Positions 12,758-24,381 of a DNA stretch of 64,000 nucleotides are shown one piece after another. The notes under the pieces were generated by a model. The model searched no databases. It saw only the letters and a program-made list of their open reading frames with translations, and was not told the DNA's origin. This DNA is from Erythroxylum novogranatense (taxonomy: Eukaryota > Streptophyta > Magnoliopsida > Malpighiales > Erythroxylaceae), in NCBI GenBank assembly GCA_029891385.1, contig CM057228.1, positions 22,406,309-22,470,308 of the forward strand. Direction: 5' to 3'. A program made the position numbers and the translations under genes. How positions within the stretch are numbered: position 1 is the first letter of the stretch; each line of letters begins with the position of its first letter.

Positions 12758-15185
12758 TGTTGGTCCCCGTTTCCGGAGCCCAACATCTGATATGGAAGCG
12801 CGGTGCTTGGTGCGTGAGGGGAGGCCTTGGAGTTGATACATATAAGTTAAAAGAAGAAAGGAATCCCTTAGAAGCACAAGCGGGCATCGTCGCGGCGTGT
12901 GATGTCTCGCCGCGGCGAAACCTCTCGGGTAGCTACGCCGCGGCGAGCAATTAAGCCCTCGTCGTGGCGAGCAAAAACAATCCTCGCCGCGACGATCGAA
13001 GCAACACTCACCACGGTGAACCCGTGCATGCAGCTTCACCCCGGCGAGCATACGGCTTTGTCGCGGCGAACGCCTCCTTTGGCCCACAGAGAACAAACTT
13101 GAAACTTTTTTCTCATTTTATTAAATCAACCCAATCCAAAACTTAACAACATACACTCAAGCAAACTTCTAAATGATTCAATGCGAAAGATTTGGAACAA
13201 AAACATCCATTCCTCATTAATAACCAAAAGATGAGTTTTACAAAGCTTTAATATCATTTCAAACCAAAATACAATCTTTGAGTTCAAGAGCTAAAAATAC
13301 AAAATACACTTGAACCAATAAAACCTGAAATGTAACTAAAGCCTTGACTTCCAAAAGTAAAACTTGAAAATACATAAATATGACAACTCGGAGTGACGCC
13401 ATAACTCTTGACTTACTCGGGGGTGAGCTAAAAAGATCGTGGGAACATATTTATAATACATAAATAAGCAAAACTATTTTCAAAGATAACTCATTGTCGT
13501 GATACACTTTTGAAACCATAGTAATTGAGCATATAAAAGTCATTATCTCGAAATGCTTGATTTTTAAACAATTCATGAGTGGAATTTAACACATGTATGC
13601 ATGAAACATTATAACAGATCATAAGCACATAAGTATAGCAGAATGGTTTGGGTTAGTCCGGGTTCATGACGCACTATACATTCCCATCGAAATGGTCTTG
13701 TGTAGTCGTAGTTTCTTGAGGGAGTCCTTGTGGGGAGCTCCGTGCCACTAGCAGGCAGGTGGGAGAAGCCTTTACATGGGTCAACGTGCACGTGACGGTT
13801 CTTGAGAGACTACCACAAACCCACATAACATGCATGGTTCAAAATCTTGTAAACTTGTTGCCAAACTGGCACTTGCTTTTCATGAACTTGATATCTTTGT
13901 CTAAATCATTTCGGAGAACATGATTTCATGTGCATGTATTCTTTGAAAAGAGAAACCCTTTTTGAAGCCTTTTTCATCAATCATGAATGCAAATCATATA
14001 GCAAACATATAATCATTTCACAATAGCAAATAAGGCAACATTGATGATGCAATTTAAATCATTAAATCTTTCTTGATTTGAACAAAACAATGAGTGACTT
14101 ATTTACTCTATTATAAACATGTACCCACCTTGAGTTCCTTGCTTATAAGCTTGCCTAGGAATGTCTTTCCTCTTGTTCCTCTTTCTCCTCTTGCCTCACT
14201 TGATATCCTTCAACAATAACCAAAATCCCATTCAATTTGGTGTAGAAATCGAAAAGTCATACTTTAACAATTCGAACTGTAACTAAAGCTGAAACAAAAA
14301 TTTTATGCTTAACTTCCATCCAAAATTTCATATCCTTAAAGACTGATTCAGAACTTCATCCCTTCACAAAACTTGTATCCCTATGTCTCTAGTTTACAAC
14401 GAATCAAAAATCACCTCATTTGGACATCTACAAAAAAGTTTATGCCCAAAATACCAAAACATATCGGTGTAGGAAAATGGGTCCTCGCCTCGGCGAGAAA
14501 ACTGGAGCGCGCCGCGGTGAGGGCATGAGCGAGCCCAGAATCCTCCCGAAACTTGATTTTCTCACATTCTTCAACCCTAATCCTCCCATATTTCAAACAT
14601 AACACATCTAAACCTTAAATCATGTCTTGAACTTCAGTTCTAAACTCATTACAACCTTAAAATCAAACACAAACACAACATGATCATTAACCCTAAGAGA
14701 TTTAACCCTTTTTCATAAACCACTCAACCACCATTTTCTTACACAAGCTAAGCTATATTAGGGTTTCATCCAACCAAAACAAGAAGAAAATAGGGTCAAC
14801 TTACTTGATGATGCTTTAATTCCTTCAAAATCTTCAAGGATTTGCCAAACCCTATTTTCCTCTTCTCTCCCTTAAGCCACCAACGACACTCTCTTCTTTC
14901 TCCCTTCACTTTCACTCTTTCTTTTTCTAATTCTTTCACTTAGGCATTAATGGAATGAGCAAGGACCAATTTGCCCCTCTATGTAATGCCTTAGCCTCTC
15001 ACACTTAAGTGACCTTCCAATATTGCCCTTAGACACTTTTACTCTTTCATTTTCACTTACACCATACTATAATCAACTTAATCTTAATTTTCCATCAATA
15101 CTTCCAATTCAACCACACTAAAATAAATCACACAATCAAAATCAATTCATACTTAATAACATCAATAAAAATTTGGGGTCCAACA
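12758..15185 (-). repeat. 3' LTR of element B (left copy)
   Basis: It begins TGTTGGTCCCCG and ends GGGGTCCAACA, 2428 bp. Against the right copy it lacks a stretch at about 13420 (the right copy has tctcttgctc... at about 20681). It also lacks one GC-rich unit at about 14528 and carries an extra GC-rich unit near 12975. The last pol codons (15128-15185) overlap this LTR. Confidence 0.9.
12885..13080. repeat. GC-rich palindromic repeat block in left LTR
   Basis: An AT-rich LTR contains a dense run of units built on tcgccgcggcgag and decayed forms such as tcgtcgtggcgag, tcgccgcgacgat and tcaccacggtgaa. A second small cluster lies at about 14478-14530. Most differences between units are C-to-T or G-to-A at CpG sites. 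Confidence 0.85.
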
Positions 15186-18100
15186 TTTCTCCCCCTCTTA
15201 AAAGAAATTTCGTCGAAGAGTTGTGGATACTTCTCCTTCATGGCTTCCAATGGCTCCCACGTGGCCTCTTCCACCGAATGGTTTCTCCACAGGACTTTGA
15301 CTAGCTGAACTGTCTTGTTCCTGATGACCTTTTCCTTGGTATCCAAAATCTCCACTAGAATCTCCTCATAACTCAAATCATCTCTCAACTGAACCTCAGT
15401 GGTCTGAATGATATGAGAAGGATCCGATCTATACCTCCTCAGCATGGAGACATGAAAGACATCATGGATTTGAGACAATTCCGGGGGTAACGCTAACCTG
15501 TAGACTAGTGGTCCAATCCTCTCAAGAATTTCATAGGAACCCACATATCTCGGACTCAACTTGTCTTTCTTGCCAAACCTCATTACTCCCTTCCAAGGAG
15601 ACGTCTTAAGAAACACTTTCTCGCCAACTTCATACTCCATCTCTTTTCGATGTGCATCAGTGTAGCTCTTCATCCTATCCTGAGCTGCCTTAAGTCGTTG
15701 CTTAACCAGATTGACTTTATCAACTGTCATCTGAATCAATTCTGATCCTATCAGTTTCTTCTCTCCTTCTTCATCCCAACATATCGGACTTCTACACCTT
15801 CTTCTATACAGTGCTTCATATGGAGCCATCTGAATGCTCGAATGGTACGAATTATTATAAGCAAATTCGACCAATAGCAAATGCTCATCCCAAGCTCCCT
15901 TGAAATCCATCACACATGCCCTGAGGATACCCTTCGAATGGTCCTCTCAGATTGACCATCTATCTGAGGGTGAAAAGCTGTGCTAAAATTCAGCTTAGTT
16001 CTTAAAACTTCTTGCATGCTTCCCCAAAATCTCGAAGTAAACCAAGGATCCCTGTCAAAAACTATGGAATCTGGAATCCCATGTAATCTCACTATCTCAT
16101 CAATGTACTTCTTTGCTAGCACATGCAATGAGTCACTCTACTTGATTGCCAGAAAATGGGCTGACTTCGTCAACCTATCCATAATAACTCATATGGCATC
16201 ATGCTTCCTACTGGTCTTAGGCAAACCCATCAGAAAATCTATGGTTACTCTTTGCCACTTTCACTCAGGAATAGACAATGGCCTTAACTTGCCTGAAGGT
16301 GCCTGATGTTCAGCCTTGACTTGTTGACACACTAGACACTTACTTACATACTCTGTTGTATCCCTCTTCATGCCCTTCCACCAGAAATGTTCTCTCAAAT
16401 CTCTGTACATCCTGGTGCTACCTGGGTGCATGGCATAAGGCGCATTGTGTGCCTCATCCAACATCTCATCCTTCACTTCCTGGACATTTGGGATACAAAG
16501 TCTGTTTCCGATTGTCATGAGTCCATCATCCCTCACTACCACTTCAAAAATCTTACCATTCTGAATTTCCTCTCGAAGCTTGCTCAAATCTGCATCTTGT
16601 ACCTGTAATTCCCTAACCTTCTCCCGGAGTATTGGCCTCACTCTGAAATTAGCTAGAAGGTAATTTGGTTCCTCCTGCTTCAAGCTTATCTTAAGCTTGG
16701 CCATCTCTTCCAATAAAGGAAGATAAACTGTCCGAACATGGGCAATTGAAGACTTTCTACTCAAGGCATCTGCTACAACGTTTGCCTTGCCTGGGTGGTA
16801 CTCAATCAGCAGATCATAATCTTTAAGCAATTCTATCCACCTTCTCTGTCTCAAATTCAGTTCTTTCTAGCTTAGTAAGTACTTGAGACTCTTATGATCA
16901 GTAAAGATCCTCGTCTGAACCCCATATAGGTAATGCCTCCAAATTTTTAAGGCAAAGATCACTGCTACTAATTCCAAATCATGAGTTGGGTAATTCAACT
17001 CATATGGCTTCAGTTGCCTTGAAGCATAAGCTATCACCCTGTCTCCCTGCATCAATACACAACCAAGACCCTTCCTCGAAGCATCACTATACACTGTATA
17101 CCCCTCATCTCCAGAAGGCAGAATCAAAACTGGAGCACTTGTTAATCTGTGCTTGAGCTTTTCAAAGTTCTTCTAGCATTCATCACTCCAGATAAACTTC
17201 TGATTCTTCCTCAATAGCTTAGTCATCGGAGCAGCTATTATGGAGAATCCTTCCACAAACCTCCTGTAGTAACCTTCCAGACTCAGAAAACTTCTCACCT
17301 CTGTCACTGTCTTGGGTGCATGCCAATTCACCACTGCTTCAACTTTCCTTGGATCAACATGTACACCATCTTGAGAAATCACATATCCAAGGAATGTTAC
17401 CTCATGAAGCCAAACCTCACACTTGTTGAACTTAGCATAAAGCTCTCTCTCCCTCAGTGTCTGCAATACAGTCCTGAGATGCTCCTCATGTTCTTCTTCA
17501 CTCTTGGAATACACCAGAATGTCATCTATAAACACTATGACAAACTGATCCAGATACTCCTTGAAGACCCTATTCATAAGATCCATGAAAGCAGTTGGAG
17601 CATTGGTCAAACCAAATGGCATGACTAAAAACTCATAATGTCCATACCGAGTCCTAAAGGTTGTCTTGCTTACATCAGACTCCTTGATTCTGAGCTGATG
17701 ATAGCCTGACCTGAGATCAATCTTGGAGAAGACCCTTGCTCCCTGCAGCTGGTTAAACAGATCATCTATTCATGACAAAGGATACTTGTTCTTAATTGTC
17801 ACCTTGTTGAGTCTCCGATAGTCAATACACATCCGCCATGTTCCATCCTTTTTCTTGACAAACAGAACCAGCGCTCCCCAAGGTGACGAACTCGGTCTAA
17901 CATACCCCTTCTCTAACAATTCCTCCAACTGTTCCTTAAGCTCCTTTAACTCAACTGGAGCCATCCTATATGGCGGTATTGAAATAGGTGCGGTTCCGGG
18001 AATCAAGTCGATGACAAACTCGATTTCCCTCACCGGTGGCAAACCTGGTAATTCCTCTAGGAACACATCTGGAAACTCCCTCACAATCGGAAAATCCTCT

Positions 18101-19885
18101 AACTTCCCTTCATTCACCTCGGTATCTACAACATGTGCCAAGAAGGCTTCACACCCCTGGCCCGTCATTCTTTCAGCTAGCATAGCCGACATAAGTCTTG
18201 GCGATGATGTTTCCCTGTCTCCTCTGAAAATCACCTTCTCACCGTTGCCCAGATCAAATTTCACCTCTTTCTGACCACAATCCAGCTTCGCCAGATATTT
18301 CTCCATAGTATCCATTCCCAAAATAACATCTAACCCTTTTAGGTCTAGAGGTAGTAAATTCACTACCAATCTAACACCCTCAATGAAGAGTTCACAATCC
18401 TCATATACTTGATTGATTACCACATTCCTCCCTAGAAGAGTACTAACAAGCAAAGAATTGTCCAAAGGCACTGAAGTCACACCATGTAATGCTATGCTTG
18501 CAGAAACAAAAGAATGCGTGGAACCAGAATCAATTAAAACATATACTGCTAAATCAAATAACTGAGTCATAACCGTGACAACCTCAGGTGCAGCTGCAGC
18601 TTCCTCCCTAGTAATGGCAAACACCCTTGCCTGAGCCTGAGCCCTTGGCCTTCCTGGAGGAATAGCCTTCCTTGCAGTTCCAGAGCTGCCTACCTCAGTA
18701 ACTGGCCTAGTTCCCACTGTTTCTGCTCGCCTTGGGGCTTGAAACTGCGATCCTTCTTGTCTCGGTACCTGTGGACAATCCCTGACCATATGTCCCTTCT
18801 CTCCGCATCGAAAATAGACTCCAAGTAACTTGAGACACTCTCCTTGGTGATGTCTCCCACAATGCTCACATTGAGGGTTGGTGAATCTACTCCTTCCTGC
18901 TCTTTCAGTGCCTCCCACATTAGAGGCTTGCCCTGATACTGCCTTTACCTGCTTGTTCCTGGTAGAGCCACTGCTACCCACTTCACTCTGAGTGTGAAAA
19001 CTCCTTGTGCTCCTCTCAGGCATTGGAGCACTAGATCCTTTCTTAAAAGTCTGCTCCCTATTCTTCCTCTTCTTACTCACCTCCTGCTTAATCTTCTCCA
19101 GCTTTTCAGCCTAGAATGTCGCATCCACCAATTGCTGGTAGTCGCAGAAGTTGTGAATCAAGACTTTCTCTTTGATCCCCAAATATAGACCTCCTTCAAA
19201 CTTACAGCATTTATCTTCCTCTGTCGCCATAATGTTGGCTGCATAACGAGAAAGCTATGTGAACTTCAGCTCATACTCGCTCACACTCATGTCCCTTTGA
19301 GTGAGGTTCAGAAACTCCCTGGCCTTCTCTTGCACATAAACTCTAGAGAGGTACTTCTTCCTGAACACTTCCGCAAAGTCTCTATGTCACCTTAGGAAGG
19401 AACAACTTGGTGTGAGACATCGATTCCACCAATGCGGTCGTCTCCTCAGTAATAAACTAATCTGCATAGTCTAACTTCTCCTCATCTGAACATTTCATCT
19501 GAACTAGAACCCTCTTGGTCCTCTTCAACCAGGCTTCAGCCTCTTCCGAATTCGTCGTTCCATTGAAATCCACAACCCCAAACTTATGGAGCTTGTCATA
19601 CTGTCCACTCCTGTCTACTGGAGCTTGCATCGGAACCTGTGACCTTTGACCTATGGCATACGTGAAAGCCTGAGCAAAGGCTTGAAAGAAACTCGAATCC
19701 ATGGGATTTGTTTGAGGCATAAGAGGAGGCGGTAGAGGCACTTCTTGTTGCAAACTAGATGTCTCAGAAATTGGAGCAGAATGTGTCCCAGCATCTTGTG
19801 GGACATGAGATTCATCCGTACTCCCTTGACGAGAATGAGATCGAGTCATAACTCCTCGAGTTCTCTTTCGATGCGGCATTTTCAC
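15128..19885 (-). pseudogene. gag-pol polyprotein of element B, broken by a few stops
   Basis: Gag starts at 19885 (MPHRKRTRG). The zinc knuckle ([12 protein letters not shown], then [12 protein letters not shown]) and the protease ([13 protein letters not shown]) lie in 17770-19080. RT ([11 protein letters not shown]) is in 17173-17622, RNase H in 16867-17127, and the integrase zinc finger ([17 protein letters not shown]) in 16261-16854. The integrase core is in 15910-16128. The integrase C-terminus and a chromodomain (LVKVLWRNHSVEEATWEP) lie in 15128-15913. In-frame stops lie at 19111-19113, 17770-17772, 17173-17175, 16867-16869 and 16138-16140, and there is a frameshift near 15915. Most stops can be explained as C-to-T changes of CAG or CGA. 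The polyprotein overlaps the 3' LTR by 58 nt. Confidence 0.88.
15186..15199 (-). other. Polypurine tract of element B
   Basis: On the element strand this reads AAGAGGGGGAGAAA directly before the 3' LTR (TGTTGGACC). It is the expected plus-strand primer site for reverse transcription. Confidence 0.8.
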
Positions 19886-20025
19886 TCCATCAATATAAAA
19901 CCATTGAAAACTTTAGTTCAAGAAAAACAATTTTCAAAGTATGCAAAAACAGTTCAAATCATGTAAACCAATGCAAGTTATTCATTGAAAATAATGCAAT
20001 GTAAACCTGGACCTAAACCTAGTCA

Positions 20026-20036
20026 CTCTGATACCA
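20026..20036 (-). other. Primer-binding site of element B (initiator Met tRNA type)
   Basis: The plus strand reads ctctgatacca, so the element strand reads TGGTATCAGAG. It is 5 nt inside the 5' LTR edge at 20042. The same site type occurs in elements A and C. Confidence 0.88.
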
Positions 20037-20041
20037 CAACA

Positions 20042-22507
20042 TGTTAGACCCCGTTTTCGAAGCCCAACATCGGACATGGAAGCGCGGTGCTTGGTGCGTG
20101 AGGGGAGGCCTTGGAGTTGATACATATAAGTTAAAAGAAGAAAGGAATCCCTCGGAAGCACAAGCGGGCGTCGTCGCGGCGTGTGATGTCTCGCCGCGGC
20201 GAAACCTCTCGGGTAGCTACGCCACGACGAGCAATTAAGCCCTCGCCGCGGCGAGCAAAGCAACACTCGTCATGGTGAACCCGCCCATGCAGCTTCGCCC
20301 CAGCGAGCATACGGCCTCGTCGCGGCGAACGCCTCCTTTTGGCCCACAGAGAACAAACTTAAAACTTTTTTCTCATTTTATTAAATCAACCCAACCCAAA
20401 ACTTAACAACATACACTCAAGCAAACTTCTAAATGATTCAATGCGAAAGATTTGGAACAAAAACATCCATTCCTCATTAATAACCAAAAGATGAGTTTTA
20501 CAAAGCTTTAATATCATTTCAAACCAAAAAACAACCTTTGAGTTCAAGAGTTAAAAATACAAAATACACTTGAACCAATAAAACATGAAATGTAACTAAA
20601 GCTTTGACTTCCAAAAGTAAAACTTGAAAATACATAAATATGACAACTCGGAGTGACGCCATAACTCTTGACTTACTCGGTCTCTTGCTCATCACCTAAA
20701 TGGGGCAGGATAAAGGGGGTGAGCTATAAAGCTCGTGGGAATATATTTATAATACAGAAATAAGCAAAACTATTTTCAAAGATAACTCATTGCTGTGATA
20801 CACTTTTGAAACCATAGTAATTGAGCATGTAAAAGTCATTATCTCGAAATGCTTGATTTTTAAACAATTCATGAGTGGAATTTAACACATGTATGCATGA
20901 AACATGATAACAGATCATAAGCACATAAGCATAGCAGAATGGTTTGGGTTAGTCCGGGTTCATGACGCACTACACATTCCTATCGAAACGGTCCTGTGTA
21001 GTTGTAGTTTCTTAAGGGAGTCCTTGTGGGGAGCTCCGTGCCACTAGCGGGCAGGCGGAAGAAGCCTTTACATGGGTCAACGTGCATGTGATGGTTCTTG
21101 AGGGACTACCACAAACTCACATAACATGCATGGTTCAAAATCTTGTAAACTTGTTGCCAAACTGGCACTTGCTTGTAAACTTGCTTTTCATGAACTTGAT
21201 ATCTTTGTCTAAATCATTTCGAAGAACATGATTTCATGTGCATGTATTCTTTGAAAAGAGAAACCCTTTTTGAAGCCTTTTTCATCAATCATGAATGCAA
21301 ATCATATAGCAAACATATAATCATTTCACAATAGCAAATAAGGCAACATTGATGATGCAATTTAAATCATTAAATCTTTCTTGATTTGAACAAAACAATG
21401 AGTGACTTATTTACTCTATTATAAACGTGTACCCACCTTGAGTTCCTTGCTTATAAGCTTGCCTAGGAATGTCTTTCCTCTTGTTCCTCTTTCTCCTCTT
21501 GCCTCACTTGATATACTTCAACAATAACCAAAATCCCATTCAATTTGGTGTAGAAATCGGAAAGTCATACTTTAACAATTCGAACTGTAACTAAAGCTGA
21601 AACAAAAATTTTATGCTTAACTTCCATCCAAAATTTCATATCCTTAGAGACTGATTCAGAACTTCATCCCTTCACAAAACTTGTATCCCTATTTCTCTAG
21701 TTTACAACGAATCAAAAATCACCTCATTTGGACATCTACAGCAAAATTTATGCCTAAAATACCAAAACATATCAGTGCAGAAAAATGGGTCCTCGCCTCG
21801 GCGAGAAAACTAAAACGTGTCGCGGTGAGGGCATGAGCACGCCGCGGCGTGCGAGCCCAGAATCCTCCTGAAACTTGATTTTCCCACATTTTTCAACCCT
21901 AATCCTCCCATATTTCAAACATAACACATCTAAACCTTAAATCATGTCTTGAACTTCAGTTCTAAACTCATTACAACCTTAAAATCAAACACAAACACAA
22001 CATGATCATCAACCCTAAGAGATTTAACCTTTTTTTATAAACCACTCAACCATCATTTTCCTACACAAGCTAAGCTATATTAGGGTTTCATCCAACCAAA
22101 ACAAGAAGAAAATAGGCTCAACTTACTTGATGATGCTTTAATTCCTTCAAAATCTTCAAGGATTTGCTAAACCCTATTTTCCTCTTCTCTCCCTTAAGCC
22201 ACCAACGACACTCTCTTCTTTCTCCCTTCACTTTCACTCTTTCTTTTTCTAATTCTTTCGCTTAGGCATTAATGGAATGAGCAAGGACCAATTTGCCCCT
22301 CTATGTAATGCCTTAGCCTCTCACACTTAAGTGATCTTCCCATATTGCCCTTAGACACTTTTACTCTTTCATTTTCACTTACACCATACTATAATCAACT
22401 TAATCTTAATTTTCCATCAATACTTCCAATTCAACCACACTAAAATAAAGCACACAATCAAAATCAATTCATATTTAATAACATCAATAAAAATTTGGTG
22501 TCCAACA
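20042..22507 (-). repeat. 5' LTR of element B (right copy)
   Basis: It begins TGTTAGACCCCG and ends TGTCCAACA, 2466 bp. Its first base pairs differ slightly from the left copy (TGTTAG against TGTTGG). As the 5' LTR it should hold the promoter; no TATA box was assigned. The outer end abuts the target duplication AAGGG and MULE coding sequence. Confidence 0.9.
20165..20335. repeat. GC-rich palindromic repeat block in right LTR
   Basis: Units of the tcgccgcggcgag type correspond to 12885-13080 in the left LTR but with one unit fewer. A second cluster at about 21790-21860 has an extra acgccgcggcgtg unit absent from the left copy. Copy number therefore changed after insertion or during replication. 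Confidence 0.85.
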
Positions 22508-22828
22508 AAGGGGGGTATCTACATCATGTTCAATATAAATATCAATACCACCTGTACCCATCATCTGACTAACCATATCTAACACACTAGTATCATCTTG
22601 TACAACTCTCAAACTATTACATAATTCAAAATCAGGCATAAGATAAAATATCTTTTTCACATTATTATATCCACTTCTCTTATATACATCAACCAGTTCA
22701 AAATAGCTTAACAAGTTAGGATCAAATTCAATTTCATCCACTAAATCATCCTCATACATAACATTATCACCCACATTAACAAAACAACCCGCATGGTGAA
22801 ACCTCAGAGTTATTTCATCAAATGTCAT
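22508..22828 (-). pseudogene. MULE transposase N-terminus (piece 1, PB1-like domain)
   Basis: The likely start is the ATG at 22826-22828, giving MTFDEITLRFHHAGCFVN, then ...FDPNLLSYFELVDVYKRSGYNN and a run to IEHDVDTPL at the insertion point. The family, recalled as PB1-like domain proteins with MuDR transposase tails, opens with a similar short beta-rich domain (H-x-GG-x-F ... Y-F-E-L-x-D). The reading frame continues without shift from 22508 into 12757 across element B, supporting a single interrupted gene. The frame stays open upstream to 22960, but the extension looks non-coding. Confidence 0.65.
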
Positions 22829-24381
22829 TCTACCAAACCGAAAAAAAATTACTCCAGGAAAACTAAAACACTCAATCAGAATGTTGAAAGGAAACACTGA
22901 AGTGAAAGTGAAAAATTCAAGCTTAGCATAGCACATGATGTTTAAATATAACAATTTCATAAACCAACTTATTAAGTTCTATTAATTAAGGTACGTGGTG
23001 TTGTTTACACCTGTGAATCGAGAAACATGTTCTTATTGTGACTCTTAGGCTCATAAAATTTTTCACCTATAAGCCTCATGGGAGCTGCATCACTGGTTTC
23101 CAACTTATATACCTACCTAATGTTTTATTATGCCTCAATGTTTAAAAAATATCTATATTACATGCAATCCTTATTCAATTTAATTGTTACGTCAACTTCA
23201 AGTTACAGGCAATTAAAGTCTTTCAGATTTAAGTTACTATTAGAATAACAAAATCAGAACTTTATGTTATCATCAATGATAGTTAGAGTATTAGAAACAA
23301 CAACATAAAAACAATACATCAGTTGCAATTTTAAAAATACACACTCATACGACAAATACTCCCACTAGTAAAGCAGAAATGATGCAGGAGGGCAACAAAA
23401 TTAAAAGCATCAAATTAAGATTTTGTTCGACCAACTACTTTTTTATTATGTTCTAATTGGTAGAAACATGAATTTTTCTACCAATCAGAGCACAATAGAA
23501 AAACAGTTGGTCCTAACAGATACCCATTTTGCAACTAATCATTTTCGGTAGAAGATGAAACTAATACCAGTTTGCTTCTACCCGTCTCATTCATACTATC
23601 TTCCTCGTACTACTCTAACCTCAAACTTCTTTTTATTGCTCTAATCTCAGACTTCTCTAGCCTCAGACCTCTCATAATCAAATGTTTACCGCTTTTAAAT
23701 CTAATGGATAATACTTTAATTATAGGATTTACCTTGCTTTCAAGAGATGATGTGTGAACCAAGCTTAATGAAGATTGAAGCGCAGGTCGGGGGACGGTGA
23801 AAATTTGTCAACCAACCAACACAACTCCTTCAACGAACGATAAAGCACGGATCTGGCGAGGGCAACTCTTGGTGAAGATACGTGAACTAGGCAAGACAAC
23901 TCTTGCAGGAAGATTAAAACGGAATGGATGACGATCAAGATGCATCAAAGAGGGGAGCGACGATAGAATTTTTAGGATTTTCTGTAACTTTTTAGTTCTC
24001 TTTTTTAACTTTACAAAATTTTAAGGTTAAAACTTAAAACCTTTTATTTTTTTATACGTGGCATTTAAAAAAAAGATAATGGTGTCACGTTATTGCATGT
24101 AACGGCGCGTATAAACATGCCGTAATTTTTTTATAAAAAAAAATCTTAAATTAAGCAAGCTTGTCAAATTTTAACCCTTCGTTAAGCCGGTTTTCCCAAA
24201 ACGATCAAACACAAAAAGGTTATTTGGGCATTTAGCCCATTGACTCTACACGTCCAGAATTTAGACGGAGATCCTGTGTTTTGTTTAACTCAACTAAACC
24301 ATTTGCCAATTCCTCTCTAGTTTCCCCCTTCGCTTCAGTCTTTGTACTTCACAGCTTAAAGCTTTTGTCAGGAAGAGGACA
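22829..24381. other. Intergenic region upstream of FOLT1
   Basis: AT-rich, with no protein domain in any frame. It contains the foldback at 23429-23512 and, near 24030-24140, low-complexity runs of A and T around a short GC-containing stretch. The last 120 bp before the FOLT1 ATG are presumably 5' UTR and core promoter. Short open frames here (such as 23572-23757) have no recognisable content. Confidence 0.6.
23429..23512. repeat. Foldback (hairpin) with 38 nt arms
   Basis: The arm starting gaccaactac and ending ggtagaaa (23429-23466) pairs with the arm starting tttctaccaat and ending cagttggtc (to 23512). There are about six mismatches, mostly transitions, and a loop of about 8 nt. It could be a small foldback transposon or an RNA hairpin. 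No target duplication was identified. Confidence 0.7.

Larger units (their letters stand above)
12758..22507 (-). mobile_element. Element B: near-complete Ty3/gypsy chromovirus with both LTRs
   Basis: A 9.75 kb element on the minus strand. It has paired LTRs (12758-15185 and 20042-22507), an initiator-Met primer-binding site, a polypurine tract and gag-pol with a C-terminal chromodomain. The flanks are AAGGA (12753-12757) and AAGGG (22508-22512), a 5 bp target duplication with one mismatch. The two LTRs are highly similar by eye but differ by several indels, so insertion is fairly recent but not brand new. It lies inside a MULE transposase gene whose frame continues across the target site. 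The integrase and chromodomain wording suggests the Tekay/Del clade. Confidence 0.9.

Noticed and set aside
12746..13146. Several open frames with Arg/Ala-rich content, repeated at 19982-20266
   Set aside because: They lie in the GC-rich LTR palindrome block and are duplicated with the LTR; GC content alone keeps them open.
22829..22960. Extension of the MULE reading frame to 22960
   Set aside because: The added residues are Phe-rich with no family resemblance; the ATG at 22828 directly precedes the conserved block.
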